Source of the DNA: Trebonia sp963822615
GTDB taxonomy: Bacteria > Actinomycetota > Actinomycetes > Streptosporangiales > Streptosporangiaceae
Direction of reading: 5' to 3'
DNA length: 64,000 nt
NCBI GenBank assembly: GCA_963822615.1
Contig: CAWGIM010000031.1
Coordinates: 1 to 64,000 of the forward strand
Under the pieces are notes generated by a model, which saw nothing but the letters and a program-made list of their open reading frames with translations, was not told the DNA's origin and did not search any database. The position numbers were made by a program, and so were the translations under genes. Position 1 is the stretch's first letter. Each line of letters begins with the position of its first letter. Below, in pieces: positions 26,283-35,511 of the stretch.

Positions 26283-27425
26283 TCAGGAGCCGTGCCCGCC
26301 GAAGTAGGGGTCGCGTGCCAGCGCCAGCCACGCCTGCATCGCCTGGGGCGTCTGGTCGACCCGCCAGTCATAGCCGTTATTGGTGTCGCTGTCGAACCAG
26401 CACACCCCGATCACGTCGTACTTCGGCCCGGCCACGTCCCGCAGGTAGCTGCGCATCCCGGTGATGAACGACGCGGCCGAGCCTACCCCGGCCGCCGGGA
26501 CGCCGGCCCCGGAGTTGGTCGCGGTCTCCACCACCAGTTGCGGCTTGCCCGGCGTGAAGGCGGCGAAGTGCTTGAAGAAGCCCTCGAACAGCTGCTGGAA
26601 GGTCTGCCAGGTGTAGGTGGTGTTGCTGAACCCGTCGACGCCGATCACGTCCGCGTAGGCGGCCCCGGGGTAGTAGGCGTCCCAGTTTTCCGGGTTGATG
26701 TTGGGGCACCAGACCCAGGTCACGTTGGTCACCCCCGCCTTGGCGAACACGTCGTGCACATGCCGCCACATGGCCACGTAGGCCGTGGGGTCGCCCGAGT
26801 ACTTGTACCAGTTCCCGTTCATTTCCGGTGCCAGCCGCAGGAATACCCGGTGCCCGAATGCCTTGATCGCCCGTGCCTGGGCCCGGATCCGCGCGTCGTC
26901 ATCCCCGGCCGTGATCTGGCCGAGCTGGGCAGGAGAGCCGGAGCTGGTGTCGGGCAGGTACCAGGCCATCAGCGGGGTGGTGCCCGCGGCCGCCATCGCC
27001 GCCTCGCCCGCGTCGGGGAACGTGTCGTCCCAGTCGTAGTAGGTGACCGCCAGGTCGTAGGGGCGGCCGATCGCCCGCTCGCGCGCCTGCAGCGCCGCGG
27101 CCGCGCTCTTGCCCTTGAGGTCGGTGTACGCGCCGAGCAGCATCCGATTGCGCGGGTCGGGGATGCCGCCGGCCAGCGTGCCCGCAGTGGCCGCGCTGCT
27201 CCCGGCCCCGGTGCCGGCCGACGCGGTGCTGACGGGAGCGGTGCTGACGGGATCAGTGCTGACGGGAGCGGTGCTGACGGGAGCGGGGCCGGACGCCGCC
27301 GCGCTGGACGCGGCGGAGCCGGGGGAGTCAGCCGCCCCCGTTCGGCTGCCGCTGCCCTGGCTTGTGCACGCGGCTGCCGCTAGCAGCGCGGTGAGCAGGG
27401 CGAGGATGGTCGCGGCCCGCTTCAT
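26283..27425 (-). CDS. GH26-like glycoside hydrolase lipoprotein
   Basis: The 380-residue protein begins with a lipoprotein signal (MKRAATILALLTALLAAAACTSQ), then a Ser/Thr/Ala/Pro linker with repeated APVST units (residues about 50-75), then a TIM-barrel domain of the GH26 beta-mannanase type: FLRLAPEMNGNWYKYSGDP with the acid/base Glu, TWVWCPN, and PQLVVETATNSGAG with a candidate nucleophile Glu. It should sit on the outer face of the membrane and cut a beta-mannan-like or related glycan. Within a synthesis operon it may trim or release the product. Its ATG overlaps the previous stop (ATGA). Confidence 0.85.
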   Translation of the reverse strand: MKRAATILALLTALLAAAACTSQGSGSRTGAADSPGSAASSAAASGPAPVSTAPVSTDPVSTAPVSTASAGTGAGSSAATAGTLAGGIPDPRNRMLLGAYTDLKGKSAAAALQARERAIGRPYDLAVTYYDWDDTFPDAGEAAMAAAGTTPLMAWYLPDTSSGSPAQLGQITAGDDDARIRAQARAIKAFGHRVFLRLAPEMNGNWYKYSGDPTAYVAMWRHVHDVFAKAGVTNVTWVWCPNINPENWDAYYPGAAYADVIGVDGFSNTTYTWQTFQQLFEGFFKHFAAFTPGKPQLVVETATNSGAGVPAAGVGSAASFITGMRSYLRDVAGPKYDVIGVCWFDSDTNNGYDWRVDQTPQAMQAWLALARDPYFGGHGS

Positions 27426-27973
27426 GAGGTCACCTTCAGCTCTTGGTCGGGGGTGGTCAGGGTGGCGGACAGGCCGCCCGCGACGGTGGTTACCGTCCGC
27501 TGCCACGCTTGTCCGTCGGCCAGCGTGAGGGTCCAGCGGCCGACGGCCTTGCCGCCGCCGCTGAGCACGAGCTGGAACGTATGGCGGCCGGGGTAGCTGT
27601 CGCGGACCCCGAGGGTGGCGCTCGTCCCGTGCCCGGGGACCAGCCAGAGCTGCGCGAACCCGGGCGAGCGGGGCCAGCTCGCGCTGGCCGCGCCGAGCCA
27701 GACCGCCCCGCCCGCCAGCACCGCCGCCAGCGCCAGCAGGCCGCCGGTCACCGGGGAAACCCGAAACCAGTCAGTCCGAACGTTTGCCGAGGGCTCTGGC
27801 CGGCCCCGCCGCCGGGCGACCAGCAGGCCCGCGCAGGCGCAGGCGACCCCGATCGCCAGCGCGATTCCCCAGGACAGCCGGGTCAGCCCGGTGAGCAGGT
27901 TGAGCACCAGGCCGGCCAGCACCGCGCAGGCGAGGGCGAGCCCGGTCGCCCACATCGCACGATCAGGGCGCAT
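27422..27973 (-). CDS. small membrane protein of the glycan operon
   Basis: The 183-residue protein has three hydrophobic segments (MWATGLALACAVLAGLVLNLL, LSWGIALAIGVACACAGLLVA, VTGGLLALAAVLAGGAVWL) and a C-terminal extracytoplasmic beta-rich domain. The family is not recognised. It overlaps the upstream membrane protein by 11 bases and the GH26 gene by four, so it belongs to the same translational unit, perhaps as a membrane anchor or partner of the polytopic protein. Confidence 0.7.
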   Translation of the reverse strand: MRPDRAMWATGLALACAVLAGLVLNLLTGLTRLSWGIALAIGVACACAGLLVARRRGRPEPSANVRTDWFRVSPVTGGLLALAAVLAGGAVWLGAASASWPRSPGFAQLWLVPGHGTSATLGVRDSYPGRHTFQLVLSGGGKAVGRWTLTLADGQAWQRTVTTVAGGLSATLTTPDQELKVTS

Positions 27974-29789
27974 ACTCGGCCTCCGAGAGGTCGTAGATGA
28001 CGATGTTCCCGCTGTCGTAGACCCGGGTGATCCCGTGCACCGCGTCGAACTTGACCAGGTCGGCCCGCGGGATCGGGGTGGGGCAGGTGTTCGCCTCGGC
28101 GAACAAACTGCCGTCGGGGGCCCGCTGCTGGCTGGTGCGCAGGTCGACCACCAGGTAGCGGACGGCCTGCTGGCGGGCGATGAGCGCGTCGGCCAGCGTC
28201 CAGCTCCGTCCGCAGAACAGCGCGGTCAGGCCGTTGACCGGGTTCTGGCCGCCGAGGGTGCCGAGCAGGATGTAGTTGGTGTAGTCGGCCGCGAACCGCT
28301 GCCCGGGCGGCAGCGTGGCCGCCGCCCAGCCCGCCGCGGCCAGGGACTCGGCGTTGACGCCGCTTTCGAACCCGTCGACCACGTAACGGCCGGGCAGCCG
28401 TTCCCACCACGGCGGCCAGCCCTGGGTGATGCCGCCCGCCAGCAGCACCGCCGTCGCCAGGCCGGCCGTCGCTCGCCGTCGCCCGGTTAGTTTCAGGGCA
28501 GCCGCGGGGGGCCGGGCGACCAGGGCGGCCGCCAGCGTGTAGCCGACCGGGATGTAGACGAAGGTGAGCAGCCGCCCGGCTATCTCGCTGCCGTCGGCGG
28601 TGGCGAACGGCAGCGCCACGCACGGGTAGTACAGGACCGCGCCCGCCGCCAGGGCGAGTGCCCACGGGTCGCCCCGCTGGGTCCGCCAGACCTGCCGCCA
28701 GCCGAACGGGATGACGACCATGATCAGCACCGCTACCGCGATGCTGGCGACCCGGTCGGCGGCCGGCGTTGGCAGCGGGGCGGTGCTCCCGGTCTGCGCC
28801 AGGTGACCCGACAGGGCGGACCGGAAGCCGTCGCTGAGCTGGCTCACGGCGGGGGACAGGTAGCTCACCGTGCCCGGGACGACCAGCCCGGTCCACAGCG
28901 CGACCAGGGCCGCGCTGCCGGCCGCGAAGCAGGCCGGCCCGAGGTAGGCCCGCCGGGAGCGGCGGGCGTCCTTGGCCAGCAGGGCGGCGGCGGCGATGAG
29001 GATGGCGGTGCCGACCAGGATGTAGCTGGTGACATGGTGGGTGACCGCGGTGGCGGCGGCGAACACGGCGGCCAGCGCCCAGGCGCCGACTTCCCCGAGG
29101 CCGGTCGCGCGGCCGCGGCTGGCGTCCGGGCGGGTGGCGGCCCGCAACGCCAGCAGCGCCAGCGCGAAGAACGCGAGGGCGAGCGTCTGGTAGCCGAAGA
29201 TCGCGTCGAACACCTGGAAGTGCGGGCTGGTGGCGTAGACCGTGATCGCCGCCAGGCCGATCCTGGGGTCCCCGCTGACCTGGCGGAACAGCGTGTAGAG
29301 GGCGGTGGTGAGGATCAGGTGGGCCAGCCCGGCCACGATCAGCCCGGCCGGGAACACCGCCAGGCCGGTCAGGTCGGTCAGCGCGCTGGTGACGATCTCG
29401 ATCCCGGGGAAACCGGGGCTGACCGGCAGCGCGTCGTTGACGCCGAACAGGTGATGGGTGCCTTGCAGGCTGGCCAGCGTGCGCAGGTGCAGGAACTCAT
29501 CCGAGAACTGGAACCCGCCCGGGCTGTAGAGGTACTTGACCAGGTAGGTGGCCAGGCCGAGGGCGACCGCGAGCCAGGCCGCGGGCGCCTCGGCGGGCCG
29601 CTCCCGGCCGAGCACCAGCGCCGCGGGCGCGGCGAAGATCAGCGCCTGGCCAGCCCAGTACCCGGCCACGGCAGCCTCGTGAGCACTGCCGCCATGGCCG
29701 GCCCGGCCCACGGCGTAGGCCGCCGAGATGGCGAGCACCCCGGCGGCCAAGACGGCGACCGCGGCCGCCGTCTTATTCGCATAGGTCAT
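27963..29789 (-). CDS. polytopic membrane protein, glycosyltransferase-like
   Basis: The 608-residue protein has roughly twelve membrane helices followed by a soluble C-terminal domain (FESGVNAESLAAAGWAAATLPPGQRFAADY onward). The overall plan, with a charged loop after the first helices (SPGGFQFSDEFLHLRTLASL), resembles GT-C fold lipid-linked sugar transferases (GT39/ArnT-like), but no diagnostic catalytic motif can be confirmed. It is flanked by ATGA overlap with the upstream GT14 gene and overlap with the small membrane protein. A GT-C enzyme or a polymerase are the two most likely roles. Confidence 0.7.
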   Translation of the reverse strand: MTYANKTAAAVAVLAAGVLAISAAYAVGRAGHGGSAHEAAVAGYWAGQALIFAAPAALVLGRERPAEAPAAWLAVALGLATYLVKYLYSPGGFQFSDEFLHLRTLASLQGTHHLFGVNDALPVSPGFPGIEIVTSALTDLTGLAVFPAGLIVAGLAHLILTTALYTLFRQVSGDPRIGLAAITVYATSPHFQVFDAIFGYQTLALAFFALALLALRAATRPDASRGRATGLGEVGAWALAAVFAAATAVTHHVTSYILVGTAILIAAAALLAKDARRSRRAYLGPACFAAGSAALVALWTGLVVPGTVSYLSPAVSQLSDGFRSALSGHLAQTGSTAPLPTPAADRVASIAVAVLIMVVIPFGWRQVWRTQRGDPWALALAAGAVLYYPCVALPFATADGSEIAGRLLTFVYIPVGYTLAAALVARPPAAALKLTGRRRATAGLATAVLLAGGITQGWPPWWERLPGRYVVDGFESGVNAESLAAAGWAAATLPPGQRFAADYTNYILLGTLGGQNPVNGLTALFCGRSWTLADALIARQQAVRYLVVDLRTSQQRAPDGSLFAEANTCPTPIPRADLVKFDAVHGITRVYDSGNIVIYDLSEAEYAP

Positions 29790-30849
29790 CTGCGCGCGTA
29801 AACCCCCGAGCACGCGTGGTCGCGATTGGTGTTGCCGGCGCTGTCCAGCGTCGCCGGCCCCCGCCGTAGCCGCTGGTCGAGCAGGTCGAAAAGCTGAGTG
29901 CCGTCCTCTAGGTCGAGCTTGCGCGCCCAGTGCGCGCCGCTGGCCAGCAGTGCCGGAAGGTCCTCGGTCCCGAGCACCTTCGGGTGGTTGTACTTACTGC
30001 CGGTCCAGTCGATGTACCGCACTGAGTGCGGGTTGAAGCGGAACCGGCCCGAACTGAGCAGCACTGACTGCAGAAATACCTCTTCCGGGGCCAGCAGCCG
30101 GCGGAAGTTTGCGACGATTTCCGGATTGGCCCGGGCAAAGTCCCTGGCGTACCTGGCGGCGCTCGCGCGTAGCGTGCAGAAGAACGAGCCGCCGTAGCAG
30201 GGGAAGCCGGGGCCGAACACCGGCTGCCCGCCGCCTGCCCCGTGGCGCAGGCCGACCGAGGCGTAGGCGGTGCTCACCCGGACCCACGGCTGCACCAGGT
30301 TGACCGCGGCCAGCGGGCGCAGCAGCCGCCGCTTGGCGGCGGCGGCTGGCCGAGCCGCCAGTGCCGGCAGTCGTAGCGCATTACCGCGTCGGCCGGGTCG
30401 CAGGGCGTGAACCACTCGGCCGCACCGCGGTCGGCGCCCGCCGGGACCCGGTCCGGGAAGACCGGGGCGTACTGCAGGTAGCCGTCGTGGTCGAGGCCGG
30501 CCAGGTTGTCCTCGATCTCGGCCAGCGGCCGCAGCGGGTAGTCCTGGCCGGTCAGGTTCTCCAGCCAGTCGTACTCGACGCCGTGGTCGTCCAGCCAGTC
30601 GACCGCCGCGAAGTAGCGGTCAAGGTGGGAGAAGTCGCCGTAGCCGCCCTGCTCGAGCAGCACGTGCACGTGGCCGAGCGCCTGCAGGGCGGGCCCGTCG
30701 AGCGGCTGGCCGGCCGCGTCGTGGCTGATCAGCACCAGCGCACCCGGGCTGCCCGCGGTGATCGTGCCGACCAGCCGGGTGACCTGGGCCGGGCGGGAGT
30801 GGGTCTGCAGGTAGTAGACGACCCGGACCTTCTTGGGTGGCTCCTGCAC
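29786..30849 (-). pseudogene. second GT14-family glycosyltransferase, frameshifted
   Basis: The N-terminal frame (from GTG 30849) matches the GT14 enzyme at 25.3-26.3 kb up to about residue 170 (LDRYFAAVDWLDDHGVEYDWLENL). The C-terminal frame continues it from KRRLLRPLAAVNLVQPW to the stop at 29786 (YGGSFFCTLRASAARYARD, APEEVFLQSVLL). The frames join at 30333-30346 in a run of GGC/GCC triplets, where one base is missing compared with the paralog. The stop overlaps the next gene's ATG (ATGA). Apart from the shift it looks functional, so an assembly error is possible. Confidence 0.8.
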
Positions 30850-32173
30850 GGTGACCGGGCCCGTGCCGGTGACCCCCCGTGCCGGTGACCCCGGTGTCCT
30901 GCGCGCGCAGTGCCCGGCGCAGCGCGGGCAGCGTGTACAGGCCCTCGGCGGTCATGCTGGCCAGCAGCGCCACCGACACGCCGAGCAGGCCGCCCGCCAG
31001 CGCGCCGGCCACCAGCGCGGCCAGCCGCAGCCCGCAGGTGACGGTGGAGTACACCGCCGCCCGGTTGATCTCGTCGTGGATCCGCAGCAGCGCGATGTAG
31101 TGGTTCTTCAGCACCGAGCCGAAGTAGCCGCCGATCATGATCGCCAGCGGCACCGCGGCCAGGGCGGCGTACTGCGGCCCGAACAAGTGCAGTAGCGGGC
31201 GCGCGGCCAGGATGACCAGGGGCACGCCGAGGAGCCCGCCCAGCAGGCAGACCCGCAGCGTGAAGCGCAGCTTGGCGGCGAGGCCCTGCGGGTCGGCCGC
31301 GTTGGCCGCGTACAGCGCGGTGGTGAAGTGGAAGGACAGCATGACGAAGATCGTCATGACGGTGGAGGCGACGTAGAAGGCGCCGCCGTCTTCTGCCCCC
31401 AGCAGCCCGGTGACCAGCATCGGGGTCAGCAGGACGGGGGCCTGGGCGGCGTTGTTGAGCCAGGTGTTGCGCACGCTCGCGTGCCCGATCTGGCGCAGCC
31501 GCCCCCAGTGCGGGCGGGACAGCAGCCGCACGCCCTTGAGCCGCAGCAGGGCTCCCGCCACCACCAGCGAGAGCGCCGTGCCGACGACCCAGGCGGTCAG
31601 GATCGAGGTGCCGAGCTGGTCGTGCCAGACGGCGGTGAAGCCGGCCAGCGCGGCCAGCTTGGTGACCGCGAAGGCGCAGTTGCGCCAGAGCTGCGGGGTG
31701 CCGCCGACCAGGCCGAGCAGCGCCTCGTCGAGCACCAGGCCGGCCCCGGTCAGGGCCGAGCCGCCGATGAACACCAGCGCCTCCGGGCCGGTGTGCAGGT
31801 AAGGCGCGAAGCCGCTGCCCACCGCCACCGTGAGCAGCCACAGCCCGGCCGCCAGCACCGCGCTGACCGCCGCGGCGGCGCACAGCCCGGCCGCCAGCAG
31901 CCCGTCGCCGTCCCGGGTGCGCCGGGCCAGGTGCGGGATCAGCGTGGTGTTGAGCCCGACCATGCCGAACGTGCCGACCAGCGTCATCGCGGCCACCGCG
32001 GCCGAGCCGTTGCCGACCGCGCCCAGCGAGGCGCGGTGCGCGGCCAGCCACCAGAAGGCCAGTCCAAGCACCGAGGTGACCCCGGTGGCGGCGATCAGCG
32101 AGATGACCGTGACCAGCAGGGGCTTGTGCGCACGCGAGCGGCCGGCCGTTTCGGTGCGCGCCGCCGCCGTCAC
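30620..32173 (-). CDS. polysaccharide/lipid-linked oligosaccharide flippase (MOP superfamily)
   Basis: The protein has about twelve helices and the look of O-antigen/teichoic-acid flippases: ISLIAATGVTSVLGLAFWWLAAH, a proline-containing GLNTTLIPHLARR, and VLKNHYIALLRIHDEINRAA. It should move the undecaprenyl-linked glycan across the membrane. GTG 32173 overlaps the upstream stop (GTGA). Flippase-like sequence ends around 30885; the frame then runs on 230 bases through the GT14 gene in another frame. Deleting one base from the GGGGGG run near 30868 would instead fuse it in frame to the GT14 gene, so the exact 3' end is doubtful. Confidence 0.8.
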   Translation of the reverse strand: MTAAARTETAGRSRAHKPLLVTVISLIAATGVTSVLGLAFWWLAAHRASLGAVGNGSAAVAAMTLVGTFGMVGLNTTLIPHLARRTRDGDGLLAAGLCAAAAVSAVLAAGLWLLTVAVGSGFAPYLHTGPEALVFIGGSALTGAGLVLDEALLGLVGGTPQLWRNCAFAVTKLAALAGFTAVWHDQLGTSILTAWVVGTALSLVVAGALLRLKGVRLLSRPHWGRLRQIGHASVRNTWLNNAAQAPVLLTPMLVTGLLGAEDGGAFYVASTVMTIFVMLSFHFTTALYAANAADPQGLAAKLRFTLRVCLLGGLLGVPLVILAARPLLHLFGPQYAALAAVPLAIMIGGYFGSVLKNHYIALLRIHDEINRAAVYSTVTCGLRLAALVAGALAGGLLGVSVALLASMTAEGLYTLPALRRALRAQDTGVTGTGGHRHGPGHRAGATQEGPGRLLPADPLPPGPGHPAGRHDHRGQPGCAGADQPRRGRPAARRARPAGARPRARAARAGRLRRLLPP

Positions 32174-33579
32174 CCGAAGTCCCGTGCGGTCCGCGCCTGC
32201 ACCCGGCGGCTGCGCAGGTAGCGGGCCGGGCCGGCCAGCATGCCGCGCCGTGACGCGCGGCGCAGGCGGTCGGGGTAGCCGGCCGTCATCGTCGCCGTCC
32301 GCACCGAGTCGTGGCCGCTCAGGTCGCGCAGTGCCCGGGGGGCGAGCCTGGCCAGCGTGGCCAGCCGCCGCGGGTCGCGCGCCACGGCCCGCGCGTAGAA
32401 CGCGGTGAGCCCCGAGCCGTACCCGTTGAGCTGCTGCTCTACCTCGGCCACGGTCTCCCGGTGCACGTGCCAGATGACCGCGCCTGGCCAGTAGACGAAC
32501 GTGCCGCCGTCCAGCATCAGGTCGGCGATGGCAGCGGTGTCCTCGCCCGCCCGGGCGGGCGTGCCCGCGCCCAGCGCGACGTCGAACCCGCCGATCCGGG
32601 TCAGCGCCGCCCGGTCGAAGGCCAGCGACGCGCCGACCCCGAAGGCGGGCAGCGGGTAAAGCGGGTGCTGCCGGGCGTGCGATGCCTGGTCGAATACCTC
32701 GGCGGTGCAGCCGCGGCCCTTGCTGTGCCCGCCGAACTGCTCGTACAGCTCCTGGGCGGGGGTGTCGAGGGCGGCGGGCAGCACCAGGCCGCTGACCCCG
32801 GTCACCCGCTGGCCGAGGGTGAAGCCGCGGGCGAGCTCGGCCAGCCAGTGCCGGTCCGGGCGCTCGTCGTCGTCCAGGTAGGCGACGATCTTGCCCGAGG
32901 CCGCCGCCAGGCCGGCGTTCCGCGCCCACGAGAGCCCGGGTCGCGGCTCGGTGACCAGGCGCAGCGGTACGCCGCCGGTGCCGGCCGCGGTCAGCCGGCC
33001 GACCAGGGCGGCCGTGGTCTGGTCGGCCGGGGTGTCTTCGGCCGGCGCGTTGTCGACCACGATGACCTCGAAGTCGGGGTAGTCCTGGCGGAGCACGGCC
33101 GGCAGGCAGGCAGCCAGCTGCCCGGCCCGGTCCCGGGTGCAGATGATCACGCTGGCGGGCGGCGCGCCGTGCAGCGCGGCCGCCCGGCCGAGCAGGTAGG
33201 ACGGCGGCCAGCGCAGCCGCAGGCCGCTGGTCAGCAGCTCAGCCGGGAAGTCGGTGCGGTCGGGCGCGTCCGCCTGGACCGGCGCGGCCGGCCCGGTGGT
33301 TGGCACCTGCCCGGCCAGCGCATGCGCCGGCCGGGCAGGAAGCTGTGCGCCGGCGGCGGCGTAGCGGGCCGCGACGAGCGGCCCGGCCGCCCGCCAGAGG
33401 GCCCGCGCGACCTGCTCGGCGGTGGCGCGGCCGCCGGTCAGCGGCACGTCGGCCAGCGCGAGCGGCTCGGAGTACCAGCGGGCGAGTACCCGGGCCGAGC
33501 CGTAGCCGGGACCCGCGGTGATCGGGGCGACGGGGTGGCTCAGCTCGGCCTCCCGCACGGCGATAGGAGTGAACGTCAT
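32170..33579 (-). CDS. GT2-family glycosyltransferase
   Basis: The 469-residue protein has an N-terminal extension of about 120 residues and a GT-A domain: ASVIICTRDRAGQLAACLPAVL, VIVVDNAP, a YLDDDERPD metal-binding motif, and RIGGFDVALGAGTPARAGEDTAAIADL. It transfers a sugar from a nucleotide donor in the cytosol. ATG 33579 overlaps the upstream stop (ATGA) and its own stop overlaps the flippase start (GTGA), a continuous coupling chain. The sugar cannot be predicted. Confidence 0.88.
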   Translation of the reverse strand: MTFTPIAVREAELSHPVAPITAGPGYGSARVLARWYSEPLALADVPLTGGRATAEQVARALWRAAGPLVAARYAAAGAQLPARPAHALAGQVPTTGPAAPVQADAPDRTDFPAELLTSGLRLRWPPSYLLGRAAALHGAPPASVIICTRDRAGQLAACLPAVLRQDYPDFEVIVVDNAPAEDTPADQTTAALVGRLTAAGTGGVPLRLVTEPRPGLSWARNAGLAAASGKIVAYLDDDERPDRHWLAELARGFTLGQRVTGVSGLVLPAALDTPAQELYEQFGGHSKGRGCTAEVFDQASHARQHPLYPLPAFGVGASLAFDRAALTRIGGFDVALGAGTPARAGEDTAAIADLMLDGGTFVYWPGAVIWHVHRETVAEVEQQLNGYGSGLTAFYARAVARDPRRLATLARLAPRALRDLSGHDSVRTATMTAGYPDRLRRASRRGMLAGPARYLRSRRVQARTARDFG

Positions 33580-34625
33580 CGGGCTGTCCTCCGCCCGCGG
33601 CGGGCCGGCCTGCCCGCGTACCTGGCCCGGGCCGCGCCGATCCCGAAGCCGGCCGCCGCCGTGCCCGCGCCGGCCACGATGGCGGCTGCCCGCAGCAGCC
33701 CGCCGCCGTCGCCGGACAGCGCGCCGCGCAGCTCCCGGGCGACCGCCCGCGGCAGCAGCTGCCGCGCGTAGCCGCGCTCCTCCGCCATGCTGGCGTCCGC
33801 GCCGTTCAGCGCGGCCAGGCCGGCCTTGCCGCGGCCCTCGTTGTAGCAGCGGACCAGGAAGTAGCGGAACCGGGTGCGCTCCGCGGGTACCCGGTGGCCG
33901 ACCGCGCTGGCCGGGTCGTAGAGCCAGGCGCCGCTGTTGACGCGCAGGCACAGGTCGGTGTCCTCCGGCCGGGACACGCTGCCCACCTTGCCGAAGTCCT
34001 CGCGGAAGCCGTCGACGGCCGCGAAGTCCGCCCGGCGCACGGCCATGTTGCTGGCCCACACGTTGCGGACCCGGGTGAGCTGCCGCGGCATGCCGTCGTA
34101 GGACATGCCGACCACCCAGCCGAACTCGCCGGGGAACCAGCGCGGGCGGGGGGCGTCCCAGAGCGGGTCGAGGCGGCCGCCGACCCCGGCCACGCCCGGG
34201 TCGGTGAAGTGTCCCGCCAGGCCGCGCAGCCAGCCGGGGGTGGCGCGGGCGTCGTCGTCGAGGAAGGCGATCACGCTGCCGCGGCAGCGGTCCACGCCGC
34301 TGTTCCGCGCGCCGGACGCGCCGCGCGCCCGGGTGTTCGCGATCACCGTCAGCGGTGGCCCGGCCTGCCCGCCGGCGGGCGAACCGCCCGCGCCCGGCCC
34401 GGCCTGGCCTGGCAGCTCGCGGCGGGCGCGGTCGAGCAGGTCCGGGTTGTGGTCGATGACCACGATGATCTCGATCGGCGGGCTGGTCTGGGCGGCAGCC
34501 GAGTCCACCGCGTCCCGTAGCTGCTGCCAGCGCTCGCTCGCGAACGCGGCGATCACCACCGAGACGGCCGGCCTCCCGGCGGTCGCGCGGGCGGACCCCT
34601 GGTCGGTCAGGCCCGGCGCCGTCAT
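33576..34625 (-). CDS. GT2-family glycosyltransferase with C-terminal hydrophobic segment
   Basis: The 349-residue protein has a GT-A fold: PAVSVVIAAFASERWQQL, IIVVIDHNPDLL, FLDDDARATPGWL (DDD metal site) and VSRPEDTDLCLRV. A hydrophobic stretch (LLRAAAIVAGAGTAAAGFGIGAA) near the C-terminus may anchor it in the membrane, followed by an Arg-rich tail. ATG 34625 overlaps the preceding stop. It belongs to the glycan operon. Confidence 0.88.
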   Translation of the reverse strand: MTAPGLTDQGSARATAGRPAVSVVIAAFASERWQQLRDAVDSAAAQTSPPIEIIVVIDHNPDLLDRARRELPGQAGPGAGGSPAGGQAGPPLTVIANTRARGASGARNSGVDRCRGSVIAFLDDDARATPGWLRGLAGHFTDPGVAGVGGRLDPLWDAPRPRWFPGEFGWVVGMSYDGMPRQLTRVRNVWASNMAVRRADFAAVDGFREDFGKVGSVSRPEDTDLCLRVNSGAWLYDPASAVGHRVPAERTRFRYFLVRCYNEGRGKAGLAALNGADASMAEERGYARQLLPRAVARELRGALSGDGGGLLRAAAIVAGAGTAAAGFGIGAARARYAGRPARRGRRTAR

Positions 34626-35395
34626 GCCCGCCTCCGCTCGGTCAGGATGGTGCGCAGTACCCGCTGCCCGTCACGGAACGTGTTCAGCTTGGAGGTGCCG
34701 TGGATGCGCGGGTACTCGAAGCTCGGCACCTCGGCGATGGCCAGCCCGGCGGTGGCCGCCCGCAGGTTGAGCAGGGTCTCGATCTCGAAGCCGTCACCCC
34801 AGACGCGCGCCTGGCCGGGGGAGTCCACCCGGAGCCCGAACAGCGGCACGTGCTTCGCCCAGAAGGCGTTGTAGCCGTAGCAGAGGTCGGAGTAGGAGGT
34901 GCCGAAGAGGGCGTTGACGAACAGCCCGAGCATCCGGTTGCCCAGCTTGCGCAGCGGGGTGATGTCAGCGCTGCCCGCGCCGGGGGCGAACCGCGAGCCC
35001 TTGGCGAAGTCGGCCCCGGACGTCAGCGTGTCGACGAACCGCGGGATCTCGGCCGGGTCGGTCGAGCCGTCGGCGTCGATCATCACGATGATGTCACCGG
35101 TGGCGGCGTCGAAGCCGCAGGCCAGCGCGTTGCCCTTGCCGGTCCGGGTCTGCTCGACGACGCGGATGCCGGGCCGCAGCCGGCGGGCCATGTCCGGTGT
35201 GCCATCGGTGGAGTGACCATCGACCACGATCACCTCGTGCAGCCCGGCGGGCAGCGCGGCGAACACGTGCTCCAGGTTCCTGGCCTCGTTGAGTGTCGGG
35301 ATGATGACAGATACCCGGGGCAGTTCTGCCACCGTACGGGCCTGGTCGCCGCGGGCGTCGCGCCCGGTGAAGCCGGTCGGTTCGGTGATGGTCAT
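34622..35395 (-). CDS. GT2-family glycosyltransferase, polyprenyl-phosphate sugar synthase type
   Basis: The 257-residue protein resembles dolichyl/polyprenyl-phosphate mannose or glucose synthases: PRVSVIIPTLNEARNL, EVIVVDGHSTDGTPDMA, GKGNALACGFDAATGDIIVMIDADGSTDP and SKLNTFRDGQRVLRTIL. It probably makes the lipid-linked sugar used by the operon's membrane transferase. It is the first gene of the chain; ATG 35395 has GAAGG eight bases upstream. No transmembrane C-terminal domain is present. Confidence 0.9.
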   Translation of the reverse strand: MTITEPTGFTGRDARGDQARTVAELPRVSVIIPTLNEARNLEHVFAALPAGLHEVIVVDGHSTDGTPDMARRLRPGIRVVEQTRTGKGNALACGFDAATGDIIVMIDADGSTDPAEIPRFVDTLTSGADFAKGSRFAPGAGSADITPLRKLGNRMLGLFVNALFGTSYSDLCYGYNAFWAKHVPLFGLRVDSPGQARVWGDGFEIETLLNLRAATAGLAIAEVPSFEYPRIHGTSKLNTFRDGQRVLRTILTERRRA

Positions 35396-35511
35396 GTCAA
35401 CTACCTTCGCCGACCCCAGTGGCCAGCGGGTTTGCCTGTCAGGTGCAGATCGGTTGCGGCCGGTAACCGAAATTGTTTGGGCTAGCGGGTCTAGAGGGAA
35501 AAAGAGGGACC

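Noticed and set aside
27230..27300. Direct repeats in the GH26 lipoprotein gene as a mobile element
   Set aside because: They encode repeated Ala-Pro-Val-Ser-Thr linker units of the lipoprotein and are in frame.
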